Below, one piece after another: positions 8,409-17,305 of a stretch of 64,000 nucleotides of DNA. A model generated the notes under the pieces. The model was not told the origin of the DNA and did not search any database. It saw nothing but the letters and a program-made list of their open reading frames with translations. The position numbers were made by a program, and so were the translations under genes. The first letter of the stretch is position 1. Every line of letters begins with the position of its first letter. The DNA lies in NCBI GenBank assembly GCA_963169195.1, contig CAUJDN010000052.1:1-64000 (forward strand), in the 5' to 3' direction. This DNA is from Acidobacteriota bacterium (lineage in GTDB: Bacteria; Acidobacteriota; Vicinamibacteria; Vicinamibacterales; UBA2999).

Positions 8409-9971
8409 TCACGACGTGCGCACGCGCTCCTTTTCCTTCTGCGCGAGCACACGCCTGAGAATCTTCCCGGACGGCGACCTGGGGATGGCCTCCACGAACT
8501 CGACGTGGCGCAGCCGCTTGTAGTGCGCCACGTGCTGCTCCACGAACGCCATGACGGCATCGGCGGTGACGGGCGCCCGGGCCACGACGAACGCCTTCGG
8601 CACCTCGCCGCAATCCCCGTCCTCCACGCCAATCACCGCCGCATCCGCGATGCTCGTGTGCTTCAGCAGCAAGGCTTCGAGCTCGGCCGGCGCCACCTGG
8701 AAGCCCTTGACCTTGATCAGCTCCTTGAGCCGGTCGACGATCTCGAGGTAGCCGTCCTCGTCCACCACACCGATATCGCCGGTGTGCAGCCACCCGTCGG
8801 CGTCCACGGTCTTCGCGGTCGCCTCGGGATTGTTGAGGTATCCCTTCATCACCTGTGGGCCGCGCACCCACACTTCGCCTGCTTCGCCGACGCCGAGGTC
8901 GCGGCCGGTCTCCGGGTCGACAATGCGGCCCTCGGTGCTTGCCATCAACGGACCGACCTTGCCGGGACGATCCGCGCCGGCGACGGTGTAGTGCGTGGCG
9001 GGGCTCGCCTCGGTCATCCCGTAGCCCTGCCGGACCCGCACCCCCAGCCGCGCCTGCACGGCTTCGGTCAGCTGCGGGCCAAAGGGAGCGGCACCGGAGA
9101 AGAGCCAGCGCACGCCCGAGAGGTCGTACTTCTCCACGACGGGATGCTTGGCCAGCGCCACCGCGATCGGCGGGACGATGTGGGCCAGGTCGATGGGCCA
9201 GTCCTGCAGGATGCGGAGGAACGCCTCGAGATCGAACTTCTGCAGCGTCACGCACGTCGATCCGCGCAGCAGCCCGAGGTTCATGACGACGACCATGCCG
9301 TAGATGTGGAAGAACGGCAGCACGCCGACGATTGCCCGCAGCTCCGCCGCCTCGTGGCGATCGATCTGCACGAGGTTCGCCAGCAGGTTGCGATGGGTGA
9401 GCATCACACCCTTGGGCAGCCCCGTGGTGCCGGACGAGTAGGGCAGGACGACGACGTCCGTGACCGGGTCGATCGCGACTACCGGCGGGTCGGTGTCGAT
9501 CGACACGTCCTGCAGCGAGGGCACGCCGTCTGCGCGGTCGAGCGTGGCGATCTCGATGGGCAGGCCGGAGGCCGTGGCACCCACCCGTGCGCGTCCAAGC
9601 AGCGCCTCCGTCGTGAACAGCAGGCGCGCCCCCGCATCCTTCAGCTGGAACGACACCTCTTCCGGCGTGTAGGTCGGGTTGACCGTGGTGAGAGCCGCGC
9701 CCATGCGGGCGACGCCGTGGAAGACCACGGCGTACTCGGGCAGGTTGGGCGCGTAGACGGCGACGACGTCGCCCTTGCGGATGCCGCGTCGCGCCAGGCC
9801 CGCGGCCAGCCGTCGACTGCCCTCGACGAGGCCCGCGTACGTGATGGCGTGGCCCGTGACGCCGTCCACGAGCGCCGGCCGCTCCGGGTACGCCGCTGCG
9901 CCTGCCAGCACGAAGTCGGTGAGCGGCGTGTCGGGCACCACGACATCCGGGAACGGGCTGCGGAACGGCAT
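8409..9971 (-). CDS. AMP-dependent acyl/aryl-CoA ligase (4-coumarate-CoA ligase-like)
   Basis: Activates a carboxylic acid as an acyl-adenylate and transfers it to CoA. The 520-residue ANL-superfamily protein has the P-loop SSGTTGLPKG at residues 179-188, the adenine-binding GYGMTEASP, the hinge GWLHTGDIG and DRLKELIKVKGFQVAP, and the C-terminal catalytic Lys in SPSGKILRR near residue 503. Motif spacing and the FQVAPAELE hinge place it in the 4-coumarate-CoA ligase/firefly-luciferase branch rather than acetyl-CoA synthetases. The start was chosen because GGAGGG lies 4 nt before that ATG; the frame stays open upstream but loses family resemblance. Substrate may be an aromatic or medium-chain acid. 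No pathway partner is adjacent. Confidence 0.85.
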   Translation of the reverse strand: MPFRSPFPDVVVPDTPLTDFVLAGAAAYPERPALVDGVTGHAITYAGLVEGSRRLAAGLARRGIRKGDVVAVYAPNLPEYAVVFHGVARMGAALTTVNPTYTPEEVSFQLKDAGARLLFTTEALLGRARVGATASGLPIEIATLDRADGVPSLQDVSIDTDPPVVAIDPVTDVVVLPYSSGTTGLPKGVMLTHRNLLANLVQIDRHEAAELRAIVGVLPFFHIYGMVVVMNLGLLRGSTCVTLQKFDLEAFLRILQDWPIDLAHIVPPIAVALAKHPVVEKYDLSGVRWLFSGAAPFGPQLTEAVQARLGVRVRQGYGMTEASPATHYTVAGADRPGKVGPLMASTEGRIVDPETGRDLGVGEAGEVWVRGPQVMKGYLNNPEATAKTVDADGWLHTGDIGVVDEDGYLEIVDRLKELIKVKGFQVAPAELEALLLKHTSIADAAVIGVEDGDCGEVPKAFVVARAPVTADAVMAFVEQHVAHYKRLRHVEFVEAIPRSPSGKILRRVLAQKEKERVRTS

Positions 9972-10039
9972 GGACCCTCCGGCGCGAGACGGCGTGATGG
10001 CGGATTGAGTGCGCGGCCTGGTCCGGCGGGCGAGCGGCC

Positions 10040-10357
10040 TCAGCCGACGGGCCGGCCGGGTTCGGCAGCGCCCATCGCGTAGGCGAGCGCGCGCGCCTGG
10101 TCGGAGGGCTGGAAGCGCACGCCAAAGCCCTGGACGCGATCGCGGTACACCACGTCGGCCGGCAGGGAGAATCGGGTGCCTCCGAAGACGACGCTCACCG
10201 TGACGGACTCGCCGGGTTCGGGCGCCACGGCGCTGTCCACGAAGCACCCGCTGGGGCTGAGCGCGGTGATGCGGCACTTCTCATCCCCGGGCGATCCCTT
10301 CCAGGCGCCCTCGTAGGGGCCCGGTTGACGGGCATGCTGGCGCTGCCCACTGACCAT
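10040..10357 (-). CDS. Small PilZ-like domain protein
   Basis: A 105-residue cytoplasmic protein made of one beta-barrel domain. An Arg-containing N-terminal stretch (SGQRQHAR) and SPSGCFVDS, in the place of the D/NxSxxG motif, are followed by strands VTVSVVFGG, FSLPADVVYRD and QGFGVRFQP, the usual PilZ layout. PilZ domains bind cyclic di-GMP, but the canonical RxxxR and (D/N)xSxxG residues are imperfect, so ligand binding is uncertain. A TATCAT box lies 7 nt before the ATG and there is no Shine-Dalgarno, suggesting a leaderless transcript. The CoA ligase gene follows on the same strand after 68 bp. Confidence 0.6.
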   Translation of the reverse strand: MVSGQRQHARQPGPYEGAWKGSPGDEKCRITALSPSGCFVDSAVAPEPGESVTVSVVFGGTRFSLPADVVYRDRVQGFGVRFQPSDQARALAYAMGAAEPGRPVG

Positions 10358-10608
10358 GCGGCGGATGATACCGCAGCACGAGGCGCGGCGAACGCCCGTC
10401 GTATACTTCGCGGGTATGCGATGGCTCGATGGTCGTCCGTGCGTGGTGGCCGGGGGGGCGGCGTGCTCCTCGAGTCGGCCGGAACGGCTCTCGTGGCGCG
10501 CGACGCCGAGGCTGAAGCCCCGTCGCTCCGGGCTGACCGCGCAGCCGGGTCGCGAACCGGGGAAGGGCGTGCATGCCATGCCGGCGCAGTCGCTGTTCCG
10601 GTGACGCC
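10358..10608. other. Divergent intergenic region with possible leader ORF upstream of the APC permease
   Basis: Holds the minus-strand box TATCAT at 10365-10370 for the PilZ gene and, on the plus strand, TATACT at 10402-10407 eight nt before an ATG at 10416. That ATG opens a 62-codon frame ending at 10604, 4 nt before the permease start. The short frame has no recognisable domain and Arg-rich composition, so it may be a translated leader or simply untranslated RNA of about 190 nt. No known riboswitch class was recognised. Confidence 0.35.
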
Positions 10609-12132
10609 ATGAGCCGCGCCGCCGCCTCGCCACACGACACCGTGCCGCCGGACGAGCACGGCTTCCACCGCTCGCTCGGCCTCTTCGACTCGACGATGAT
10701 CGTCGTCGGAGGGATGATTGGCTCGGGCATCTTCCTGGTCAGCGCCGACATGGCGCGGCTGCTGGGGTCGGCGTCCTGGGTGCTCGTGGCGTGGGGCCTG
10801 ACCGCCCTCCTCACGCTGACCGCGGCGCTCTCGTACGGCGAGCTGGCGGCGATGATGCCTCGTGCCGGCGGGCAGTACGTGTACCTGCGCGAAGCGTTCT
10901 CCCCGCTGGCCGGCTTCCTCTACGGGTGGACGCTCTTCGCCGTGATCCAGACGGGCACCGTGGCCGCGGTGAGCGTCGGGTTCGCGCGCTATGCGGGCGT
11001 GCTGTTCCCGTTCGTGTCCGAGGACCGCTATCTCATCCCGCCGGTGCACCTCTCGGAGCGGTACGCCGTGTCGCTGTCCGTCGCGCAACTGGTCGGCATC
11101 GCGGTGATCGCCTTCCTGACGTGGACCAACACCCGCGGCATCGACTACGGACGGCTCGTGCAGAACGTGTTCACCACGGCCAAGACCGCCGCCGTCATCG
11201 GGCTGATCGTGATTGGCATCGCGCTGGGCGCCAGCTGGGAGACCATCAGCGCCAACTTTGGCGACCCGTGGACCGCCATCGGGCCGTCGCCGGTGGCGCC
11301 CGGCCTCGACGCGACCTCGGTCTACGGGCTCCTGGTGGCGCTCGCGATCGCCCAGGTGGGATCGCTCTTCAGCTCCGACGCATGGAACAACATCACGTTC
11401 ACGGCGGGCGAGGTGAAGAACCCGAGCCGCGACGTCCCCCTGTCGCTGGCACTCGGCACGGGCCTCGTGATGCTGCTGTACCTCGCCGCCAACGTCACCT
11501 ATTTCGTGACGCTGCCTCTGCAGGCGGTGCAGACCGTGGCGGCGGACCGCGTGGCCGCGGCATCGCTCGAGGCCGCGTTGCCGGGCATCGGCGCGGCGCT
11601 GCTGGCCGTCGGCATCATGATTTCCACCTTCGGGTGCGCCAACGGGATGCTCCTCTCCGGCGCGCGCGCCTACTACGCGATGGCGCGCGACGGGCTGTTC
11701 TTCAGGGGTGCGGGCCGGCTGAACGCGCGCGGTGTCCCCGCGAGCGGTCTCGTGATCCAGGGCCTCTGGACCGCGCTCCTCGTGCTGCCGCGCACGTACG
11801 ACCCGGCGACCGGCGCGTACGGCAACCTCTACGGCAGCCTGCTGGACTACGTGGTGTCCGCGGCACTGCTGTTCTACATCCTGACCATCGCCGGCGTCTT
11901 CCGGCTGCGGTGGACGCGCCCCGACACCCCGCGACCCTACAAGGCCTTCGGGTACCCCCTGGTCCCGGCGCTGTACATCGCCGCGGCCGGCGGCATCCTC
12001 CTCGTGCTGGCCATCTACCGGCCGACGACGACGTGGCCCGGGTTCGTCATCGTGATGCTGGGCCTGCCGGTGTACGCGCTGTTCTCGCGGAGCGCCGCCG
12101 CGCGCGCGCCCGCGCCGTCGGAAGGCGAGTGA
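10609..12132 (+). CDS. APC-superfamily amino acid permease
   Basis: Inner-membrane transporter of 507 residues with 12 predicted hydrophobic segments. The APC motif SMTIVVGGMIGSGIFL-like sequence (here DSTMIVVGGMIGSGIFL) lies near residue 25, and SYGELAAMMPRAGGQYVYLREAF near residue 80 is the conserved TM2-TM3 region. NNITFTAGEVKNPSRDVPLSL is the loop before TM7, and a RPDTPRPYKAFGYPLVPALY region precedes the last helices, as in LAT-like bacterial permeases. The ATG at 10609 is preferred because the N-terminal tail ahead of the first helix is then about 20 residues; an in-frame ATG 36 nt upstream is possible. Substrate unknown, probably a neutral amino acid. Confidence 0.82.
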   Translation: MSRAAASPHDTVPPDEHGFHRSLGLFDSTMIVVGGMIGSGIFLVSADMARLLGSASWVLVAWGLTALLTLTAALSYGELAAMMPRAGGQYVYLREAFSPLAGFLYGWTLFAVIQTGTVAAVSVGFARYAGVLFPFVSEDRYLIPPVHLSERYAVSLSVAQLVGIAVIAFLTWTNTRGIDYGRLVQNVFTTAKTAAVIGLIVIGIALGASWETISANFGDPWTAIGPSPVAPGLDATSVYGLLVALAIAQVGSLFSSDAWNNITFTAGEVKNPSRDVPLSLALGTGLVMLLYLAANVTYFVTLPLQAVQTVAADRVAAASLEAALPGIGAALLAVGIMISTFGCANGMLLSGARAYYAMARDGLFFRGAGRLNARGVPASGLVIQGLWTALLVLPRTYDPATGAYGNLYGSLLDYVVSAALLFYILTIAGVFRLRWTRPDTPRPYKAFGYPLVPALYIAAAGGILLVLAIYRPTTTWPGFVIVMLGLPVYALFSRSAAARAPAPSEGE

Positions 12133-12190
12133 TTGGGGTCGAGTGGCACGGGCTCCTTCGCCAACCCGATGTGCAGGAGCCCAAGCCGCA

Positions 12191-12196
12191 TACAAT
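12191..12196 (+). promoter_or_regulatory. -10 box TACAAT before the foldase gene
   Basis: TACAAT is followed by 7 nt (AGGAGGG) and then ATG. The purine run touches the start codon and is too close for a normal Shine-Dalgarno, so initiation on a leaderless transcript is more likely. Confidence 0.45.
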
Positions 12197-12203
12197 AGGA
12201 GGG

Positions 12204-13283
12204 ATGTACAGCGCCCTTCGCCCTCATGCGTTCCTGTTGCTCGTGATCGTCACCGCAGCCAGTGGCGGCGCGTGCCGGTCCACGCCGTCCGCCCCGCCCG
12301 CGTCCGCCGACGCGTGGGCCGTGGTCGATGGGCGTGAAATCAAGCGCGACGACGTGGAGAAGGCCTACCGGCGCACGGCACAGGCGCAGCCGGCGCCTTC
12401 GGAAGACGAGGCGATGGCCGCCAAGCTGACCCTCCTCAACGAGTACATCGTCCAGGAGCTGCTGCTGGCCCGGGCACCCGCGCTGAAGATCGATCTGACG
12501 GACGCCGAGCTGGACAAGGCGTATGCCGACGCGCGCAAGGACATCCCCGAGGAGGCGTTCCAGCAGGAGCTGGCACGCCGCAACATCACCGCCGCCGACA
12601 TGCGCGAGGGGCTGCGCCGCGACATGCTGGTGCAGAAGGTGCTCGAGCAGGAAGTGGCCTCCAAGGTGAACGTCACCGAGCAGGAGATCACGGACTTCTT
12701 CAACGCGAACCGCGCGCAGTTCAACCGGCCCGAAGAGGCGTACCGCATCGCGCAGATTGCGGTCACGCCCGTCCCCGATCCGGAGATAGCGAACCGCACC
12801 GGCGACGACGCGAAGACGCCCCAGGAGGCGGCGCAGAAGGCCCAGATGCTGATGGAGCGGCTGAAGCAGGGCGCGCAGTTCGGAGACCTGGCCGCGGATT
12901 TCTCGGAGGACCCGCAGTCGGCGCCACGGGGTGGCGACCTCGGGTTCGTGCCGGTGTCGGCCCTGAAGCAGGCGCCGCCGGCGCTCAGGGACGCCGTGCT
13001 GAAGTCGAAGCCTGGCACGGTGACGACGGTGAGCAACAGCGGCGCGCACACGCTCGTGCTGGTCATCGCGCAGGAGCCGGCCGGCCAGCGCGACCTCGGC
13101 ACGCCCCAGGTGCGTGAGGCCATCACCGAGACGCTCCGCGGCCGGAAGGAACAGTTGCTGCGCGCCGCCTACCTGAGCGCCATCCGGAACGACGCCACGG
13201 TGGTGAACCTCCTCGCCGCGCGGCTGGTGGAGTCGCAGGGGAAGATGCCGAGCCTGTCGCCCGCAGCGCCGGGCAAGCCGTAG
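12204..13283 (+). CDS. Exported parvulin-type peptidyl-prolyl isomerase (SurA/PrsA-like)
   Basis: Assists folding of exported proteins by cis-trans isomerisation of prolyl bonds. The 359-residue protein begins with a hydrophobic signal ending SGGAC, a weak lipobox that may make it a lipoprotein. Residues 35-165 form a helical SurA-N-like chaperone domain (VDGREIKRDDVEKAY, NEYIVQELLLARAP). The parvulin domain spans about 185-295, with AYRIAQIAVTP, FGDLAADFSEDPQSAPRGGDLGF and LKSKPGTVTTVSNSGAHTLVLV, the classic rotamase pattern. It sits 71 bp after the amino-acid permease and ends 8 bp from a convergent D-aminoacylase gene. The role in outer-membrane protein assembly is inferred from family knowledge. 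Confidence 0.85.
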   Translation: MYSALRPHAFLLLVIVTAASGGACRSTPSAPPASADAWAVVDGREIKRDDVEKAYRRTAQAQPAPSEDEAMAAKLTLLNEYIVQELLLARAPALKIDLTDAELDKAYADARKDIPEEAFQQELARRNITAADMREGLRRDMLVQKVLEQEVASKVNVTEQEITDFFNANRAQFNRPEEAYRIAQIAVTPVPDPEIANRTGDDAKTPQEAAQKAQMLMERLKQGAQFGDLAADFSEDPQSAPRGGDLGFVPVSALKQAPPALRDAVLKSKPGTVTTVSNSGAHTLVLVIAQEPAGQRDLGTPQVREAITETLRGRKEQLLRAAYLSAIRNDATVVNLLAARLVESQGKMPSLSPAAPGKP

Positions 13284-13291
13284 GCGGGGCG

Positions 13292-15031
13292 TCAGAAACG
13301 CCGGGGCCCCGGCCCCGGCGCTCCGGACCGTCCCCCCGAGGCCCCGGGTCTCCGGCCCCGCGTCAGTACGCGGCCCGGGAGCGCGTCGATGATGCGGCCG
13401 GCGCGGACGCGCGCCACGCCGTTCACGAAGACGTCGTCGATGCCTTCCGAGTGCTGATGCGGCTCGAAGAACGTCGCCTTGTCCCTGATGGTGGCGAGGT
13501 CGAACACCACGAGGTCCGCGGCCATGCCCTCCCGAACCTGCCCGCGGTCGGCCAGGCCCATGATCCCGGCCGGCAACGAGGTGGCCGCACGGATCGCGTG
13601 CTCCAGCGAGATGGCGCCGCGCTCGATCACGTAGTGCCGGATCTTCCGGGTGAAGCTGCCGTAGAACCGCGCGTGCGTGGACGGCCCGTCCTCCGGCAGC
13701 GCGATGCCGCCGTCGGTGGAGGTCGCCACCCACGGCTGCTTCGCGATGATCTCCATGTCGGCCTCCGCCATCGAGAAGCCGCGCATGCGCGCGCCGCCGC
13801 GGCGATCCGGCAGGCCCTCGAGCTGGATCCTGATGGCGGCCTCGACGGCGTCGAGCCCCCACAGCCTCGCGATCTCCGCCAGCGACTTCCCATAGAGCGC
13901 CGTGTCCGTGAAATCGAAGACGATGATGTTCTCCGCGCCGCCCCGGCGCTGGATCTCGTGCGCGATGTCGGCGCGGAGCTGCCTCGCGGTGGGGGGATCC
14001 CCGAGCACCCGCCGCAGGACCGTGGCGCGGTCGGTGGATCCGGGCCCGGTGGTGGCCCATGCGGGCACGAGGACGGTGGACCCGTCGGTGCCGCTGGTGG
14101 GATACGGGTACTGATCCGCCCACACGTCCACGCCGCGATCCCGCGCGCGCTGGATGAGGCTGACCGCCGCGGTGCTCGAACCCCAGTAGTGCGCACCCTT
14201 GGCCTTCAGGTGCGAGGCCACGACGCGCGCACCCGTGCGCTCACCGACCTCGATGGTCTCGCGCACGGCGTCGAGCAGCGTCGGCGGCCCGGGGCCGTCC
14301 TGGCTGGGAACGTACCAGAGCGGGTCGCTGCCCTCGCTCCGCTCGTGCGAGATGTAGACGCCGTGCACCCCCGGCAGTTCCTTCGCCAGCTCCACGAGCT
14401 CGCCGGTGGTGCTCCAGCGCCCCGGCTCGTACTCCAGGCCGGCCGACATCCCGACGGCGCCCTCCTGCAGCGCCTGCCGCACCAGTGCGCGCATCTTCGC
14501 CATCTCCGCCGCGGTGGACGGCCGCCTCACGTCGTCGCCCATCACCTGGCGGCGGACGGTCCCGTGTCCCACGAGCAGCATCGCGTTCACACCGATGCCG
14601 CGCGTCTCGAGCAGTGCCCGCTGCTCGCTCAGGGGCCAGGGCGAACGCCCGTCCTGATTCACGACGACGGTGGTGATGCCCTGCGACACGAGGTTCGGCG
14701 CGGCGCGCCGCTCGCGTCCCTGATCGCGGAGCCCTCCGCGCAGGCTCGATCCATCGTCGGCGTGCGAGTGGATGTCGATGAAGCCCGGCGCGACGTACCG
14801 GCCCGTGGCGTCCACGACGGTCGCGGCCGTCGCCTCGGCCAGTCGGCCGACCGCGACGATCCGACCGTCCTTCACGGCGACGTCGGCGGGAAACCAGGGA
14901 TTGCCCGTGCCGTCGAGAACGCGCCCGCCGCGGATGACCACGTCGTAGTCCGGCGCCGATGGCTGGGCGCCCGTCGCGGCAGCCAGGCCCGCCGCGAGCA
15001 CGAGGGTGATGGCCGCGGAGGGGCGTCGCAT
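13292..15031 (-). CDS. Exported D-aminoacylase / N-acyl-D-amino-acid deacylase family protein
   Basis: Amidohydrolase-superfamily metalloenzyme that removes acyl groups from N-acyl-D-amino acids. A cleavable Sec-type signal (first 22 residues, ending ATGAQP) directs it outside the cytoplasm. DYDVVIRGGRVLDGTG starts the beta-sandwich, the metal ligands HSH are at residues 88-90 (GFIDIHSHADD), later ligands lie in ISHERSEG, VASHLKAKG and STDGG, and PAGIMGLADRGQVREGMAADLVVFD closes the sandwich. The 579-residue length fits the family. It is transcribed divergently from an APC permease, consistent with exported release and then uptake of amino acids. Its GC-rich tail (after RTRGRRPG) overlaps a perfect hairpin shared with the convergent foldase gene. 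Confidence 0.85.
   Translation of the reverse strand: MRRPSAAITLVLAAGLAAATGAQPSAPDYDVVIRGGRVLDGTGNPWFPADVAVKDGRIVAVGRLAEATAATVVDATGRYVAPGFIDIHSHADDGSSLRGGLRDQGRERRAAPNLVSQGITTVVVNQDGRSPWPLSEQRALLETRGIGVNAMLLVGHGTVRRQVMGDDVRRPSTAAEMAKMRALVRQALQEGAVGMSAGLEYEPGRWSTTGELVELAKELPGVHGVYISHERSEGSDPLWYVPSQDGPGPPTLLDAVRETIEVGERTGARVVASHLKAKGAHYWGSSTAAVSLIQRARDRGVDVWADQYPYPTSGTDGSTVLVPAWATTGPGSTDRATVLRRVLGDPPTARQLRADIAHEIQRRGGAENIIVFDFTDTALYGKSLAEIARLWGLDAVEAAIRIQLEGLPDRRGGARMRGFSMAEADMEIIAKQPWVATSTDGGIALPEDGPSTHARFYGSFTRKIRHYVIERGAISLEHAIRAATSLPAGIMGLADRGQVREGMAADLVVFDLATIRDKATFFEPHQHSEGIDDVFVNGVARVRAGRIIDALPGRVLTRGRRPGASGGRSGAPGPGPRRF
13299..13320. terminator. Perfect 10-bp GC hairpin at a convergent gene end
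   Basis: CGCCGGGGCC and GGCCCCGGCG pair around two C residues, just inside the last codons of the D-aminoacylase gene and 16 bp after the foldase stop. It could terminate or stabilise both transcripts; there is no T-tract. Confidence 0.5.
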
Positions 15032-15077
15032 GGGCCTTCATTCTGGCACGGCCCTTGGACGCCAGCTCAACCTGCCC

Positions 15078-15083
15078 GATAAT
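15078..15083 (+). promoter_or_regulatory. -10 box GATAAT before the second APC permease
   Basis: GATAAT lies 9 nt before an in-frame GTG (15093) and 15 nt before the ATG at 15099. No Shine-Dalgarno is present. The 67-bp gap also carries the start region of the divergent D-aminoacylase gene. Confidence 0.4.
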
Positions 15084-15098
15084 GAGCGCCCAGTGTCG

Positions 15099-16451
15099 AT
15101 GAATTCTCCGCTCCGGCGAGAACTCGGACTGGCCGCCATCACGGCCGTCGTGGCCGGCAACATGCTCGGCTCGGGCATCTTCTTCACGCCCGGCGAGCTG
15201 GCCGCGGTGGCCACCGAGACGTGGCAGGTCTACTTCTTCTGGGCGCTCTGCGGGGCCATCACGCTCTGCGGCGCGCTGACGCTGGCCGAACTGACGACGC
15301 GGCTGCCCCGCGCGGGCGCGGCGTTTCACGTCATCGGCGAGGCCTGGGGACCCTTCTGGGCGTTCCTCACGGTGTGGATGCAGATGTGGGTGAGCGGGCC
15401 GGGCTCGGTGGCCGGCATCGCCATCGTCTTTGGCGAGTTCCTCGTGCTGTTCCTCGGCGGCGCGTCGCCCGTGACGGCGCCCGTCATCGGCGCGTGCGCG
15501 ATTGCCGCCTTCGCCCTCGTCAACCTGCGCGGCGTGGAGTGGGGCGGCTGGACGCAAGTGGGACTGACCGCGGCGAAGATCACCGGACTGCTGGCGCTGG
15601 TGCTCGGAAGCCTGCTGCTGGCCGACGCGGTGCCGCCGGCACCTCCCGTGGGCCAGGCGGCCTCCGGATGGCTCGGGTTCGTCCGCATGGTCGGGCTCGG
15701 CGTCGCGGCGGTCCTCTTCACCTACGACGGCTGGGTGGATGTCGCCAACCTCGCCGGCGAGGTGCGGCGGCCACGCCGGGATCTGCCGTGGGGACTCGCG
15801 CTCGGGGTGACCGGCATCGGCCTGCTCTACCTGGTGGTCAACCACGCCTACCTGCGCGTCGTGCCGCTCGACGCCATGCGGGCGGCGCCGACGACGGTGG
15901 CCAACCAGGTGGCGCAGGCGGCCTTCGGTCCCGCCGGCGGGAGCGCGCTGAACGCCATCATGATGCTCTCGATCTTCGGCGCGCTGGGCGGGCTGGTGAT
16001 GACGCAGCCGCGGCTGTTCTACGCGATGGCCTCGAAGTACGAGCCTGCGGCGGCCTCCACGCCCCTTCATCCGTTCTTCCGCGTTCTGTCTCGCGTGTCG
16101 GGGGCAACCGCCGTCCCGACCGGCGCCATCCTCTTCTGCGCGGCGCTTTCGATCGTGGCCATTCTCTTCTTCGGGTCGTTCTCGCGGCTGGTGACCTTCT
16201 TCGTGGTGCCGCTGCAGCTGAGCAACATCCTCGTCGTGGCCGCGGTGTTCAGGCTGCCGAGAGGCCGGTCAGGCCCTGACGAGTACCGGACGCCGGGCTA
16301 TCCCCTCATCCCGCTGGTGTTCATCGTCGTCATGGCGATGTTCCTGGTGAGCGCCATCGCGTACCAGCCGGTGGACACGCTGATTGGAGTGGCGCTGACG
16401 CTGACCGGGGTGCCCGTGTTCCATCGCCTGACGCGCAGCGCACGGGGGTGA
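15099..16451 (+). CDS. APC-superfamily amino acid permease (LAT-like)
   Basis: Inner-membrane transporter of 450 residues with 12 hydrophobic segments. LAAITAVVAGNMLGSGIFF at residues 11-29 is the APC substrate-binding helix 1, and LAELTTRLPRAGAAFHVIGEAWGPF is the conserved TM2-TM3 region. FTYDGWVDVANLAGEVRRPRRDLPWGL, before TM7, is typical of the heteromeric-amino-acid-transporter-like group. GPDEYRTPGYPLIPLVF precedes the final helix pair. It is divergent from the D-aminoacylase gene, so uptake of the amino acids released by that enzyme is a reasonable inference. A GTG two codons earlier is an alternative start. A decamer repeat follows the stop. Confidence 0.82.
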   Translation: MNSPLRRELGLAAITAVVAGNMLGSGIFFTPGELAAVATETWQVYFFWALCGAITLCGALTLAELTTRLPRAGAAFHVIGEAWGPFWAFLTVWMQMWVSGPGSVAGIAIVFGEFLVLFLGGASPVTAPVIGACAIAAFALVNLRGVEWGGWTQVGLTAAKITGLLALVLGSLLLADAVPPAPPVGQAASGWLGFVRMVGLGVAAVLFTYDGWVDVANLAGEVRRPRRDLPWGLALGVTGIGLLYLVVNHAYLRVVPLDAMRAAPTTVANQVAQAAFGPAGGSALNAIMMLSIFGALGGLVMTQPRLFYAMASKYEPAAASTPLHPFFRVLSRVSGATAVPTGAILFCAALSIVAILFFGSFSRLVTFFVVPLQLSNILVVAAVFRLPRGRSGPDEYRTPGYPLIPLVFIVVMAMFLVSAIAYQPVDTLIGVALTLTGVPVFHRLTRSARG

Positions 16452-16455
16452 TACA

Positions 16456-16485
16456 GCTGCGGGCGGGTGCGGACAGGTGCGATCA
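16456..16485. repeat. Decamer tandem repeat, three units, in a convergent gap
   Basis: Three consecutive 10-bp units (GCTGCGGGCG, GGTGCGGACA, GGTGCGATCA) follow the permease stop by 4 bp. They run into the stop codon of the convergent kinase gene. The middle unit is identical to one at 31611-31620. Confidence 0.65.
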
Positions 16486-17304
16486 CGGCCACGGAAACGC
16501 GCCGATTGACTGGATCGTGAGGGCTGCGCGTTCGGCGCCGCGCTGCAGGCTCCGGGCCACGTCGCGCGAGCGGACGTACTCGGCAAGAAACGCGGCGGCG
16601 AAGCTGTCGCCTGCGCCCGTCGTGTCCACGACACGCGGAACGGGGGCGGCGGGGCAGCCGACGCGACCGGTCGCGCCGAGCGCCATGCTGCCGTCCGCTC
16701 CGAGCGTGACCACGAAGAGTCGCCTGTGCCTGCGGGCGATAAGTTCGAGGTCGTCGATGAGGGCGAGGCTCGAGCCCTGCAGGCCGAAGAAGCCGATGTC
16801 GATGCCGGCCGCGATGCCGGCGACGAACGCGGCCGGGTCGTCCACGTCGGAGAGATCGAGGAAGTCCACGGCGCGAATCCCCGGACAGGGCGCGGAGATG
16901 ACGGACTCGAAGAACGCGGAGATCTGGCGGTACACGGGCATGACGAGCAGGTCCGCTGTCGCGACGAGCGCGCGCTCCGGTGCGCCGATGCGAAAGTCGG
17001 CCAGCACGCCGGCGTCGTATCGGAGGAAGTGCTTCTCCCCCGACGGCAGCTGGTCGATGTACTGGATCGACGTGGTACCGGCACGCTCGAGGACGGCGCC
17101 GGAGAGCCCGAGCCGCCCGATGGCGCTTCTCACCAGCCACGACTCCGCGTCGGTCCCGAGGGCGGTCAGCACCAGGACCTCGTCGGACGCCGCGAATTCT
17201 TCACGTGCGCTGGCCGCAACGTTCAACGCGATGCCGCCGGGCCGGTCGATGCCGAGGTTGACGTAGCGGTCCACTCCGCAGTCGCCCGCGCAGACCACGC
17301 GCAC
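16483..17304 (-). CDS. PfkB-family sugar kinase (fructoselysine 6-kinase-like)
   Basis: Ribokinase-fold enzyme that phosphorylates a sugar or sugar derivative with ATP. The 273-residue protein has the N-terminal GDCGVDRYVNLG and PGGIALNVAA region, a lid-associated FDFLDLSD-like strand (AVDFLDLSDVDDP), and the C-terminal signature VVDTTGAGDSFAAAF with the catalytic Asp. The short length, the DIGFFGLQGSS segment and the AALTIQSIGAFPW ending resemble FrlD, the fructoselysine 6-kinase. It starts with GTG, 1 nt after the stop of the BtpA/SgcQ-like gene, so the two are one translational unit. Its substrate is probably linked to that partner. Adenosine or ribose kinase activity is a less likely alternative. 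Confidence 0.7.
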   Translation of the reverse strand: MRVVCAGDCGVDRYVNLGIDRPGGIALNVAASAREEFAASDEVLVLTALGTDAESWLVRSAIGRLGLSGAVLERAGTTSIQYIDQLPSGEKHFLRYDAGVLADFRIGAPERALVATADLLVMPVYRQISAFFESVISAPCPGIRAVDFLDLSDVDDPAAFVAGIAAGIDIGFFGLQGSSLALIDDLELIARRHRRLFVVTLGADGSMALGATGRVGCPAAPVPRVVDTTGAGDSFAAAFLAEYVRSRDVARSLQRGAERAALTIQSIGAFPWP

Positions 17305-17305
17305 G

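Noticed and set aside
10416-10604. Known riboswitch or attenuator in the APC permease leader
   Set aside because: No glycine, lysine, SAM, THF or cyclic-dinucleotide core motif could be recognised by eye, so it is reported only as a possible leader ORF.
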